NCBI GenBank assembly: GCA_963995525.1
Contig: OZ023206.1
Span: 65,656,876 to 65,720,875, forward strand
Direction: 5' to 3'
DNA length: 64,000 bases
Source of the DNA: Escarpia spicata
Taxonomy: Eukaryota; Annelida; Polychaeta; Sabellida; Siboglinidae
Positions 29,325-42,200 of the stretch are shown piece after piece; the first letter of the stretch is position 1, and each line of letters opens with the position of its first letter. Both the position numbers and the translations under genes were made by a program. Under the pieces are notes generated by a model. The model had not been told where the DNA came from and searched no databases. It was given only the letters and a program-made list of their open reading frames with translations.

Positions 29325-29639
29325 AAACATTAGAAAATACTAGAAACAACAGATACATGTTACACGTGCTTTCTTCCTCGGGTACCAAGCTTCTCTGTAT
29401 AAAAGGCACTCAATGTACTTTTCGGTGAACTACATAATTACACATTTATAATCGCTTGTATCAAAATTAGCCATTCTCTCAAGTCCCTTTCAGAAGTCGC
29501 GAAGTCTGTATTGCTGCGCAGACTGAAGAAACATTTAATAAAGGAAAAAGTGTTGCAAACCTGCGTGGAACCAGCCTGTGTATACGGGTTGATTACACGG
29601 ACACTGACTGGAAGACTGTAGCTGAATACAACTGGGTCC

Positions 29640-29840
29640 GAAGAATATGCAATGTCATCCTGACCAAAAGAACATGGGAAACAGAAGATGTAAAAGACGA
29701 GGACGACCAAAGATGAGATGCAACGACAGTGATAGTGTGAGACGAGACCTGGGGGACAGGGCGGACTGCTAATGATTGAATAAGGTCTACGTTTGCATAT
29801 GCAGTAGGCTTGCACAGGGAGATGGAGAGGGCTAACAGGC
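29640..29840 (+). pseudogene. LINE 3' coding tail remnant
   Basis: The plus strand reads GNRRCKRRGRPKMRCNDSDS and VRRDLGDRADC before a stop. The basic RRGRP block followed by a RDLGDRA-type stretch is typical of the C-terminus of many invertebrate LINE polyproteins. Nothing of the RT remains. Confidence 0.55.
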
Positions 29841-30109
29841 AAAATAGAAGAAGCTACCGAGTGAGCGGGATCCCAATGGAATATGAAGAGATCATAAGAA
29901 TATTTTAATTTCAAATGTTAACCAAAAAACTGTTCGATTGATGTATTATTTCCTAATTAACAAGTATGTTGCGGCCGTGAAGCACAATGGGAAACAAATG
30001 CATTCATCTTTATTAATACTATTTCCATGTTAACATACATATTTAGTAGTGTTCTCTTCCTGTACGAGGCTACGATTCCTGGCGAAATAAAAAAACACAG
30101 ATGCTGTGA

Positions 30110-30180
30110 GCATTGGTGGTTCAGTGGTAGAATGCTCGCCTGCCACGCGGGCGGCCCGGGTTCGATTCCCGGCCAATGCA
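30110..30180 (+). tRNA. tRNA-Gly (anticodon GCC), copy 3
   Basis: Identical 71-nt sequence; anticodon 30142-30144. Followed by ACTTTTCTTTT (Pol III terminator). Confidence 0.97.
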
Positions 30181-30478
30181 ACTTTTCTTTTATCTTCATT
30201 CAAGTTTACATTAGCCTGCAAGTTGTAATTTGTAACTAGACCCTCTATAGTTGGGATTTATTCTTGATTCTGTCATAACAAAAGATCCTAAGTTATTTTC
30301 CCCAGCATGCATTACTACAATGTGACTTGAAACACAGATCGTTTAATTAGGCATTAGTAGCCTATCGGACCTTACTATGGGTCTATGCCACATTCGCTGA
30401 CCCGTAAACCTCTATAATATTATAATATGCTATGACTATGTATGTCTATACGATAGGTATACGATACATGTGCTTGTG

Positions 30479-30501
30479 CGGGTTCGATTCCCGGCCAATG
30501 C
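30479..30501 (+). pseudogene. tRNA-Gly 3'-half remnant
   Basis: GGTTCGATTCCCGGCCAATG plus C matches the T arm and 3' acceptor strand of the neighbouring tRNA-Gly genes, with no 5' half. It lies between copies 3 and 4 and is followed by ttacgtttt. Confidence 0.85.
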
Positions 30502-30926
30502 TTACGTTTTATGTTGCGTTTAGAAACACCTAGACGCGGTCGCCTGTAGGGGGCCTACTTAGCGGTTTACATTTTTGGCACGACAAAAAACCATATAATT
30601 GACTACATCACGTCACCTGTGCCTGTGGCCGAGCAAAATGTCCGCCAAGCCATCAAAAGTGAATGCTAAACACGTTTGTTGAAATTCGTAATGGATCAGA
30701 TGGATATAGCGTAGCCCGCCCTAGGACTAGGTCAACTGTCCAAACATATAGCGCGTGAAGGACATATCACTTTCACTAATCGTCCTTGTCTAATCTTTTG
30801 GTTGTGTTTCACCACAGAAATTTGTTTTTTTCTGAGGATGTTGGCGCCGAAGAAGTATTATTATTAATTTAATTTGATCGCTTGTTGGCTGATATACCGG
30901 TTATACAGAATTAGGAAATGACGTGA

Positions 30927-30997
30927 GCATTGGTGGTTCAGTGGTAGAATGCTCGCCTGCCACGCGGGCGGCCCGGGTTCGATTCCCGGCCAATGCA
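30927..30997 (+). tRNA. tRNA-Gly (anticodon GCC), copy 4
   Basis: Identical 71-nt sequence; anticodon 30959-30961. Followed by ACTTTTAAAT (T4). Confidence 0.97.
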
Positions 30998-30999
30998 AC

Positions 31000-32046
31000 T
31001 TTTAAATCATTTTCCATTATTTTTTACTACTTACAGTGTTAATTGAAGAACAATGGAAGCTATACATAGCTAATCAACAAACAATGCAGATATTAGTATA
31101 ATATTTTTAAATAGCCAGTCTTTATTTTTTTTATTAAATTTAATTATTTTGCTTAAAGGTGCTCAATCAGTTCGTTAACCCATCGCCAATCCTGTTCTTT
31201 TATGTCCAGATGTGTAATGTGTGCATAATTTAACTAGTGCTCACGGTCGGTTTAATAAAAAAATGCTTGAACTTGTTTTTTAATCGTCAACAAAAAGATT
31301 TGTCGTTACACCGGGTATAGTTAATTGCCCTGTCAACCTACTGCGCCATTTCGGTCACGTGCTTTACGCGAGATCGGCATCCTACGCATTCGAAAACAAT
31401 AACAACACACACGTGCTTTGGCGTATCAAGACGAAGATTCCAAAGAGGTTGTACGAAGGAACGTATTACACTATCGCAGTTAGCAACAAGAACGCGTAGC
31501 CGTGTATTAATTCAACGAGAATTGCAACTTGCGAACGTCTACACTCGACTCGAGGCTGGCTATCAGACAGTCACCATATCATATGATATCAGCCAGAGAT
31601 TCAGTCAGAGAGTGACAACGTCAACGAGCATAATATTTGATATGTATTGTATTTGGTTACGCAGGATCTTGTTAATAAGCTATGTTATTCCGACAATACA
31701 GAGAGAGTAGATGACGTGAGGGTGCGAAATGACAAGTAACATTGCTTTGGCAGCAGGCCCCTGTTGATCGTGCAAGTAACTTAGTCAGGGAGCATCCGTA
31801 ATTTCGTGCAACAGAACGTCAAACACGGGAATATTATATTAGTTATCGTAATTATTAAAACAATGTTTTGTTACTCATATTTTGATACTATTAGTGTAGA
31901 ATATTATTGATTTGCATTATATTTTATGCAAAATAATTAAGATTTTTATATGACAACCATGATGGTGATTTTATTCAATATATAAATGTAAACGTGTAAA
32001 TACATAACATATCAATACAGCTAGAATATACCATATACATATATAT

Positions 32047-32078
<32 letters not shown>

Positions 32079-34120
32079 AGGATTACACAAGAAAATACAA
32101 TCACTTGTTTTCATTGTGGTCCTTGATGCCTGGCTATAGATCCTGTGATACCTTTCAATTGACATATGCCATCTGTTCTTATGTAGTTACCAATGTGTAT
32201 ATATTTTCACCACAGCAATATATAAATACATAATACGTCACTTGAATTATCATATTGCTAGAGGCCACACTGCAACCCATGAATGAGACTGAGAGGAGGC
32301 AGAGGAGGGGCTAGAGGCGGTCACCCGGGCCAGGCAGACACAGGGAGGATACGTAGTCTGCGGGAGGCCCACATTTGATCAATCCAGGTAACTTCAAATT
32401 TATAACAATCAACCACGTATAAATTATCAACAAATTTTAATGTGCACATTTAAAGATACATTTGTTTTCATACACATTTTAATAATAACATCTTGGACAT
32501 GAAAAACTAGGTTGACATCTGCACTTGTGTATTATACCCAGTGTATCAACAAAGACATATTAATACACCTTTAAAAAGTTTTTAGTACATGGCGATGACT
32601 CTTAAATAATTCAAATCAGTCTTTAATATTGACTAACACCAAGCGTCGCTGTAATGAAATTGAACAATTTTAAATTTATGTAATGACAATGAACACCTAG
32701 TAAAGAAAAATAGTAACATTTTTTCACCGTTTTGAAAAATAGCATATTCCACTAGTGTCTACATGCTGTATCAACCACCCCCTTACTCCACCCGGAACAA
32801 TCCCGGTAAACACTGACTGTTCCTGAAATATCAACATGTATAGATGCAGCTACAGTAGAACATTTCTTGCTGCCTTTTTTCTTGTGAAATGCTGCAGATC
32901 ATACATGAAACATTATTTTATATGTATTGATTATGACAATGAACAACTCCATAATTATTTACTCCCAACACTACTATGACGTCTGTTTTTGTTTACTGAA
33001 TATATGCTTTTCTTTATAGGAGATTGAACTAGTGTGCTTAGTACTTAGCTGGATTGCAAGGTGTCACTACACTTGTCTAAAGGCTGGCTGAGTCACTGTA
33101 AGTCTTTAGAAGAATATTCCAGCAGTTAGTCATGTCTCTTATGAGAGCAACAACGGCATTTTATTATGGGTTTCCTGGCTTGATTTAACAAACACAAAAT
33201 TATTATGGCCTTTCAACTACTTGCAACTGTGGTTATTAACTAGAGGTTTCTGACTGGGAAAGTATGTTCCTTGAAGCGAAGCCTCTGTGGCTTCAGTGCC
33301 ATCAACGTGCAAACAATTTGTAAACTGTCCTGTCAGAAACCAAGCTGCCAACCCTGACTGCATTTGAATTGAATCACGCAAAGTAAGATGAAATGAAAAA
33401 ACTTAATTAAATGAAACGGAAAATAAATTTACAACCATTTTCTAAAAAAATTATTAATGTAGAAGTATAAATGACAAAATGCATGTTATTGATAAATTGT
33501 AATGTTTTGGATGTGCTTTTTTGTGTGAAAGACCAAAATTAAAAAAACAACTAAAACAAAGCTTCTATAATTTATATGTACAAAAACATGGGCTGCAATT
33601 CTTTGGATAGTAACGGTAATTCTCTGCTCTCTCACATAAATCAGTCGTAAGCTATCGATACATGTTATTGTTATGGACATGTTCACAGTATTGAGGGTGG
33701 TGGTTTTCTGAACATAATAAGCAACATAATAATATTATATTCATACGAATAAATATGCGTGGCTAAGGCTGACTACTTTGAAATTACTAACCTGTCTAGA
33801 AGAAGTTTTGCGAACGCAGCGTCTGATCTTAGTCATACTTCAGCTCTTTCTTTTGTGTTGACTTGTGTCGTTCCACAAATCCATACTGGTTTTTATCAAA
33901 TAAACCGTCTGGCGCGAATATTGTCGTTGTCAGCGTAATTTGGCCCCTTTTTGCGGAGTCGGTGGCATATGTCCGGGGACGTCCCATCACCGGCGTAAAT
34001 GCCATAAAATAACAACGTGTTGTATGAACATTTGCGAACACTGTACTATCAACAAAAACGGCTTGATCGTGGCACCAATCTTGAAAGTCAGAGGTCAGTC
34101 TCGCCCAAATTCGCAGAAGA
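31000..34120. other. AT-rich intergenic stretch, nothing recognised
   Basis: No gene recognised in about 3.1 kb. 32035-32078 is an (AT)n microsatellite. A short Gly/Arg-rich frame near 32284-32376 (MRLRGGRGGARGG) has no supporting context. Confidence 0.5.
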
Positions 34121-34125
34121 GGCCA

Positions 34126-34275
34126 ACAATACGGGGTACATCATGGGGCACCAGGATGCTCATGGGGCACCAGGATGCTAATGTCACCCTCCCTTTGAGT
34201 AAGAAAACTAACAACACTGGGTGCATCATGGGGCTCCAGGATCCTCATGTCAACCTCCCTTTGACTAAGACAATT
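34126..34275. repeat. Tandem duplication with nested copies
   Basis: CATCATGGGGCACCAGGATG occurs at about 34139, partly again at about 34160, and as CATCATGGGGCTCCAGGATC at about 34223. The latter is followed in both blocks by aatgtc/catgtc and cctccctttga. Confidence 0.75.
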
Positions 34276-34499
34276 GTAAATTACTAAATTTAATCCTACT
34301 TGATGAAAATATCATTATACCGGTAAGTAAATTTTCACAAGATCACATAATTAGCATCCTATTTGAGTCATGGGACATAGGCCTATCACCGATCATCAGT
34401 GATCATTGTCCATCATAACATTGCAAAATTGTATTGCCTAAATGGATATACTATTTGTAATTATTGACCTGATGTGAACAAAAATTATCGGATACATTT

Positions 34500-34940
34500 T
34501 TCTTTAATACTGTATGAGACAACATCAGAGATTGCTACTATGAAAACCAATTGTTATTCACTCGGTTTCCCAACACGAAGAGAGAAGGACTTGCCAAAGA
34601 GGAAGATGTGGATATCGGCATTCTCAAGGGCTGATCCCATACATTCATTTCATTTACTGGAGCCGAAAAAAAGATCACCGTATATGCTCGAGGCACTTCA
34701 TCCACGGGAAGCCGTCCGAGTCCCACCCGGATCCTGAGATAAATCTGGTCATGTGAAGAAAGTTGGTCCCAAAGAGAAGTCTCTGGAGTGGGACAAGAGA
34801 CACAAGAAGCGGAAGTTGACTGCTGAAACTGCCCAGTCAACAGCTAGCCACCATGATGATGACAACCTTGAGCATAGCCAGGACCCAGCTGCCGTGCAGC
34901 CCAGTTCAACGTCACGGTCACACATCATGGCAGGTTTATA
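34500..34940 (+). other. Coding-like fragment, not recognised
   Basis: Two adjacent plus frames, 34540-34737 and 34753-34941, have a biased, soluble, Lys-rich composition (LPKRKMWISAF, KEKSLEWDKRHKKRKL). They could be a decayed transposase or a regulatory-protein remnant. No domain could be established and no splice pair joins them to anything. Confidence 0.2.
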
Positions 34941-35894
34941 ATAGCTATCCTCCTCTGTGCCACCGATTTTTGGGGAATGAGGCCTGTGTAAATCTTGGTC
35001 AATGAATGGGTGTAAAATATTCACAGGAAATGAGGCATAACGATGTTTGCGAGACATTAAATTAATGTTATGCAAAACTACGTATTTATATTAGCGGCAA
35101 CTAATGACGGTGTAGCACATTCGCTATGTGTTGGTGTAAACCTACGACATATTTCACATTATCGGGCGAAACTGTATGAACCTATTCGTAATAATCAACT
35201 CCTGTAAAGCTGCTAATACATAACAAAGTTCTGTGATGTGTATACATTACAATTTCGTTGCGTGCTGCCATGCTGTGAACCTTCAACAGTCGGCGGTGGC
35301 GCCTGTCATTGATTGTTTTTTACCATTCTATAGTCGTAAACTTTCCAATAAAAAACATCTTTTTCTAATAATGTTTAACAAAATCGCACGAAATTGTATC
35401 AACTTAATACTATAAACAGCAAACTGTATAAGCGTATAGGTACTTACGAATGAAGATGTGTCTCAAAACGTGTTTGTAACGGACATAAGAAAAGGCACAT
35501 TAACATAGGCAAAGGCACACACATATAGAAATGGCTATCTATATAGACGCACATGTCTTTATTTACTTGCAGTCTCGTTTTCGAAAACTTATTTAAGATG
35601 GTGGATGCCCATATATGATAGAACCGTGTTTCCGTGTATGCGCTGTTGAATAGGGAGCCAGTGCAGTTGGCGAAGAATAAGGGTCGCACTAAAATAACGT
35701 CATCTACACCAGACTTCCTCGTCAATGTCGATGATTATAAGGCTCGAACTGACTGTTTCAATTCAAAAACCTTGGTCTAGACGTGAGTCATACAAGATAT
35801 ACTTGACGGTACAAGGAGCTATTCTTCGCACGCAGTCTTTGTGCATATATTACTACGTGTGTTTTATCAAGCTAATAAACCTCGTCCTATAATA

Positions 35895-36250
35895 GATACA
35901 TGGATGGATGGACGGATGGATGAATGGACGGACGGAAAGATGGAATGGTGGGTGGGTGGGTGGGTGGGTGGGTGGGTGGGTGGGTGGGTGGGTGGGTGGG
36001 TGGGTGGGTGGACAGATGGGTGCATGGATGGGTGGATGGATGAATGGATGGAAGGGTGGGTGGGTGGAAGGATGGATGGAAGGATGGACGGACGCGGATG
36101 GATCAATTGATGGATGGATGAATAGAAAGGTGGGTGGATGAGTGGATGTGTGGATGAGTGGATGAGTGGATGAGTGGATGAGTGGATGAGTGGATGAGTG
36201 GATGAGTGGATGAGTGGATGAGTGGATGAGTGGATGAGTATATGGGTGGG
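35895..36250. repeat. (ATGG), (GGTG) and (GATGAGTG) minisatellite
   Basis: atgg units to 35945, pure ggtg to about 36011, mixed units to 36135, then about twelve 8-bp gatgagtg units to 36238. Long frames on both strands are artefacts. Confidence 0.97.
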
Positions 36251-36306
36251 TGATGGATGAAAGGAAGGATGGACGGACAGAAAAACAGATGGATTCGGAG
36301 AAGATT

Positions 36307-36462
36307 GTGTGTTTATGCAAGTGGACAGCGGGGTGCAGTCAGTGGATGGCGTCGGTGGTGTGTTTATGTAAGTGGACAGAGGGGTGCAGTCAGTGGATGG
36401 CGTCGGTGGTGTGTTTATGTAAGTGGACAGAGGGGTGCAGTCAGTGGATGGCGTCGGTGGTG
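36307..36462. repeat. Three 51-bp tandem units
   Basis: Units start at 36307, 36358 and 36409. The second and third are identical over the full unit; the first differs at two positions. 51 is 17 codons, so a plus frame stays open (CKWTEGCSQWMASVVCL per unit). No evidence that it is a protein. Confidence 0.93.
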
Positions 36463-36924
36463 TGCAGTCGCGGCAGTTCACAACAGGAAACACGGCATGT
36501 TTTTACTGTGCACACGCGTATGCCCTTGGGTGCATCCGCCCTTGAGACCACGTGTTTGACTGTACGTGACGACTGTCACGCCTCAATTGTCTGTGTTACA
36601 TAAATCCCGTTATAAAACTAGCGTTTTATTTCACACTCACTGGCAGCGAGCGGAAGTTACTGTGACAGTTTAGAGCAACCGTGAGCGCTCGGTCGCCTTG
36701 ATATGGAGACCGACCGAACTAGTGTACTAACCTGCTGTGCCGTGACACGCTCTCCAGGGCACAGCGACCTAGTGTCATAATGTCATTATGAAGGCTCTTC
36801 GCCGGCAGGTGGCTGGGTCAGACTGTAGACGGTTACAATTTCAGCGTCATGCGAATATCTAATGTCAGGTAATTTATAAATGACATAATAAACAAGTCAT
36901 TATTTATAAAGGTACAGAATGAAA

Positions 36925-37080
36925 ATATGTGCGCGTGCGTGTGTGATTGTGTGTGTGCTTGCGTGTGCTTGCGTGCGCGTGTGTGATTATGTGTGTATGC
37001 GCGCGAGCTTTTGCGTGCGCGTGTGTGATTGTATGTGTGTGCGTGCATGTGCACGCGCGTGCACGCATGCGTGCGTGTGT
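36925..37080. repeat. GTGTGC/GCGCGT-rich microsatellite
   Basis: Alternating purine-pyrimidine run with gtgtgtg, gcgtgcg and gtgtgat units. Confidence 0.9.
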
Positions 37081-37199
37081 TCTTCGCAGACAAATAGCTC
37101 CTTTCTCGTAAATCAGTGCAGTGGACAGGTCAAAATGACCCAGGGTAAGGCATTCTGCAGGTGTGCTATACAAAATGTGCTGTTGCTGTCTCTATAAAT

Positions 37200-38118
37200 A
37201 TGTCACACAGTGTCCATCTCGGAAACGTAGCCAGGTGTCGTAGCCTACCCACTGATGCGCGTCTTAAAAAATAACAATGCAAGCGAGTCTAATATACTAC
37301 TTAGTTGATAGAGGTCTACGTAAGCAGCAACAAGAGTTTCGCCGACCATCCGACTAAAGAGCAATGGCCATTGCCCCCAGCCACTCAACGCTCGTATATT
37401 ATATAAAATCGCTAAAATCGCCGCGATCGTATCCTATCAATCGTGGCAACTTTTTATTCTGACATATATATGCATGTAATGATATACATCGAACCAGAGT
37501 TTTTTTTATAAACATCAATATTTATTTGAGGAAGAGCAGACACCTTTCCTTTGCATCTGGGATATTGGTCGACCTACATATACTAGGCACATTGATAACT
37601 TATGTTTTGTCTAATTGTATCTTCTAAAGACGTCGTATCGTGGTCCATGACAAGCCTTGACCAACCAGGAGACATTATGCAACATAACCATCTCTTTATT
37701 CGGGGGTCTGTATGACATTGATTGAACGATAGTCAGTCTACGAAGACAGCTGATAACTGCTGAACCGTAAGCATAACCAAAAAATGCGTAAATGTTACTG
37801 TGAGACATGAGATTATATAGTTGTGAAGGAATGTTGAAATTTATATAATGGCTTCTATGTGCAATTTTCAAAGTAACGTTAACAAATATGGGTCACTAAT
37901 AATACTTCAACAACATCACAAAAATTACATGAATCGCCCGGGAACCAAACTTTGTAAAGATGCATAGTATATAAAAAGGCGTCAGTTGTGTTATTATTTC
38001 TGCCGCTCAATGAAAACAGACGTAGACAAATCGTGTTTCAAGACGGCGTCGACTGTGTTCTGCAATAAATAACTATAATCGTTATGCCTGGTGATAAATA
38101 CCTGCGCTCCACAAAGTG
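37200..38118. other. Unannotated intergenic stretch
   Basis: No gene recognised. A minus frame at 37611-37871 is open but has no family resemblance. Confidence 0.5.
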
Positions 38119-38146
38119 CAGGATGTCAACTATAGTTGACATCCTG
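38119..38146. repeat. 28-bp perfect palindrome
   Basis: The left half CAGGATGTCAACTA is exactly inverted in TAGTTGACATCCTG. It lies 43 bp outside the large inverted-repeat element that follows. Confidence 0.95.
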
Positions 38147-38189
38147 GACTGTTGACATGTATCGTTGGAAGACCTTCCTAGTCAACGTC

Positions 38190-39253
38190 GCCCCGGGCGC
38201 GTCTTTGTGATTCACTTACGAAAAACTAACAGTCGCTGTTAAGCCACGCCCAGCGCGCTCGTGATTGGTTGCTAGGGTCAAGGCGCGTTTGACACATGTG
38301 TCACGCGCGTTCATTTTGTTTTTCGCGGGGAGACTCTCAGGGCTTGTAATATTATGTTAGCAAGGGGCTATTCGTACACAGACTAATTTCACGAACACGT
38401 AGGTAGAGCCGTACGTATACGTACGTTCATCCAGAATATATTATTTAGCGTTAAATTTAGACCCATACTGATTAGGACAGTCGCGAAATCCATGAATTAT
38501 AAATGTTGCCATACTGTTATCTTAACATAATTATTGTAAACATGAAGCAAATAGGTGCAATGTGGAACGACAATTACCTTTGCATTTAATAAAATTCCAG
38601 ATAATGCACAAATCGCTGTCTTCAAGCTCGATTATGAATATCTGCGATGGGATGGGTGTAAATTTATTAGAATGTTGTTCATTTGGAAGAAGGATATATG
38701 TGGAAATATTTATAAATGCTAGCCAACTAATGTGTTATAAGTTGTATTCAGCACAAATAATCTACAAACTGCCAAAACACATATTTGGTGCTAAATTAAT
38801 TGAGATTGAGACGTGATACTATACAATATGTTATGTAATTATGTATTAATTTTTTATTTTGTTAAATATTTACTAATATTCATTATATGATTATTATAAA
38901 AATTTATTATTTTATTAAAAGTGGGCTCCCATGTTAGCAATATGTTATGTCTTAATGGGAGTCTCCTTGACCTTCACATTTATGTAAATTATATAAATTT
39001 GTACAAGGCATTTGTACAGGGCTAGTTTTGCATAGCAAACAGCCCTGGCTTGCGAGGGTGCATATAGCCCCTTGCTAACATTATAACAAGCCCTGACGTC
39101 TCCCCGCAAAAAACAAAATGAAACGCGCGTGACACATGACATTGAGTCAAACGCTCCTTGATCTAGTGACTAATCACGGGCGCGCTGGGCGTAGCTTAAA
39201 AGCGTATGTTAGTTTTTCATACATGAATCGCAAAGACGCGTCCCGTGCGGGGC
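38190..39253. mobile_element. 1.06-kb element with roughly 185-bp terminal inverted repeats
   Basis: Left arm 38190-38372 and right arm 39063-39253 are inverted copies with scattered changes. Both carry GCGCGTCTTTG, GAAAAACTAACA, CGCCCAGCGCGC, GTGTCACGCGCGTT, GGGGAGAC and TGTTAGCAAGGGGCTAT in the same order. The GC-rich arms enclose about 690 bp of AT-rich sequence with no transposase. No target-site duplication was clear. A foldback-type or long-TIR non-autonomous DNA transposon. Confidence 0.85.
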
Positions 39254-42200
39254 CAGTGCGTGCTGTCAGTGTTAGTTAGTAATCGCTGGTGCAGAAAGGG
39301 GGCAGCATGCCCCGGCTGTGAACAACGTACAGTATATTTCTTTGCGGTATTTTGGCCGCGACACAATTCCACCTCATGTGCGTCGGAATGAGGGGTGTGT
39401 GGGGCTGAGCCCCAATATTTAAAATGGATGAACTTTGTAGATGTTTTGGTTGAGAACAATCAGATGTGCCACCTCGGAGGTAAAATAAACTGCATCATAT
39501 CGTGGTTGTTCCTTGAAAATCTCTTCAAAGCAACCCCCCATCTATCGATATTATATCCAAAAGCAGCATTAAGAATCGGCCGTAACTTAGAAACAACACC
39601 GCGAAAAATCTTCAATAGCACCCCTCTAGCCACCCCCTCCCCGACACCAACGAAATGTTAAGGGTCCCGTTCAACCCCCTCCATATTCACCGCTTTCCGG
39701 CCCATATGCACCTCAATATGTAACCATATCATTAATTTACTACTTCCTTATTTCGGCATGTTTTCACACTGGTCTACGTACTGAGTCACGAGTTGTCTTA
39801 TTTGTAGTTAGAAATAACTGATCCCATAAGGCCTAGGACACCGTGTGTCACAATAGGTAGATAAGCGGAATTGTTGTGAGTAATATATTACGGCGGCCCT
39901 GTCAGAAGTGTAATATTATTTCATGAAATGTCAGGCGTCTGTATTTAACACGACATTGTTCTAAAAAGCCCGCGCACCTAGGACGATAAAAGGTAGTTTA
40001 TTATTTCACATCACTCTAACATTTATTACGATATGGCTATTGTGATTAAATATCTAAGGCGAGAGGATTATAACCTAATACGCCTTCGCTGCCCAGCAAG
40101 GGTATTTATTACTTAATTTCGATTTGTCACTCTGGCACACATTTCGCCATTTCTGCAATTTTAAATGTCCTACATTCGTTCGTTCGTTCGTTCGCTCGCT
40201 CGCTCGTCCGCTCGTTGGTTGGTTCGTGTGTTCGTCCGTCCGTCCGCCCGCCCGCCCGTCCGGCCGTTAGTTCGTTGTGGAAATCATATCATGTTACGAC
40301 CAATTTAAATTATAGTTTGTCATCGAGATAGAGACCACCGTCCCACCACGCCGCATATTTTCCTTGCCCTGTCAAAAACACCACCAAATATAAACACTTT
40401 GTGAAGACTGTTATCTCACCGGGAAGAAACTCAGTACTTTTCTAAAAGACACCGGTGTGACTCATTCCGAGGAATCGGCTGTTTGGGTGTACGCCAATTG
40501 TACAAAGTCACTCGACCGTTCGCACGACTGAAGAATGATTCCGTTTACAGCGCTAGACCCTTGAATTGAATATATGGAAAAAGTAATCAGTTCAGTCGGT
40601 CTAGCGTTACGTCGTCGTCAAATCTTTGGCTCGTCAACTGTCAACTGTCTAACCCAATTTCACACGTGACATCTTTGAAATGTGTTGAAAGCGATCAAAT
40701 ATAGTTTTTCACTGTTCAGAAACTAGTTATATAATAGTACGCCAACGTTGGAGCATAGTAAGTAAACCTCCTCCCAGGCGCCGGGGTTCTCTCCATTAGG
40801 ATTTGTTGTGATATTGTTTTTAGTTGTCAGTCATTCCATGGGTGGCGCCACTGGAGTCACGTTGTTGCTCTACTGGTGTATGTAAACTTGTTAAGATTAT
40901 TGAAATAAAGCGGTTACATTAACAATCGTTCAAAGACTACTAATAGTATTACAATTTATTTTTATTTTTGTGGTGATTGTCTTTGATATAGTTATATATT
41001 AATTTTACCTTAATAACTAATTTATTTCATCCATCAATGTTAAAAGAGATGATAAGCAGAACTGTCAATTTTCACACGGATTCTATTAGCCGTTGTATTT
41101 AATTTCGTTATAACACAAACGAACATTTCCTTCAAATTCAACTCGGTCTGCACATGTAGAACGTGTGTCGTATAGAGGTATCACCTACCGGAGAATAATT
41201 GCTTGCGTATGAAGACATTATGACTTTGATCCCATATATTATTGTTGCAATTTTTGATGGCGTGAAGATGGCTGAAAGGATAAATAATAACATATATTAT
41301 TTTCAGAAGACTCAGAATATAAAGTCGTGTACAACGTTGAAAACAATTACCTTGACAAGTGGAAAAACATTGACCCATGCCGTGCCCACTTGCCCTGGAA
41401 CAGCCAGAGTGTGGAAGCTAGTAATAACTATGCTGCCACCTGGTAAATGATTGTGCTACAGTGTCGTCCTCTTGCGGATAATATTGCTTGAAATTAGCTA
41501 TGGTTGAATATTTGCTGTATGTGTAGGTCTTCATACTTACTGCCATAATGCATGTAAAAGGTGATCGATGTACCACCTATTTCAGTCTAGATAGTTCAGG
41601 GGATATTCGGCCAGGGCCACGGTTATGTACATGTATACACTTCCATATTTATACAGTAGGAATAGGCTGCAATATAAGGGGTTCAGTTTAGTACGTAATT
41701 TTGATTAAAATATTAATGTGCTTGATAAAAATGAAGTATATTTTTAGTAAAACACAAAAGTAGGATGACTACAATATGTCTATAGAAACTCTACTGTTTA
41801 TTCGGTTTACATCTGGTGTAACACAGCATAATGTCTCCCAGTGCTGTACACATTTATCCGTAAATCCGTTATCACTTTTAACTATTTGGTTCATTCACGT
41901 ACATGCATATATGCAGCGTGTGCACGCATGTGTGTACAGTGTACATGTAATGTACAGTACATATGTATGCGTATGCATATAATCATTGTGTTTGTACGCA
42001 TGTATATATGTATGTGTGCGGGTGTGCTCTTATGCGTGTGTGTGCGTATTTAGTCATGCATGTATACATATCTAAATGCATGCATAAGAGCAGCATGTAT
42101 ACATCGATTATAATAAATACAGCATTTCAAAAATATTCATAAATAATAATGTAGCATATTCCAATGTTGCTGTTACCAAACAACAACTCATTACATACGA

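Noticed and set aside
34474..34737. THAP-like zinc finger in the plus frame
   Set aside because: Some spacing recalls a THAP domain (FP, then KRKMW), but the C2CH cysteines and histidine are not present.
35867..36493. 208-codon minus-strand and related plus-strand frames (HPPTHPP, GGWVGG)
   Set aside because: Minisatellite artefact; period-4 and period-8 repeats keep several frames open.
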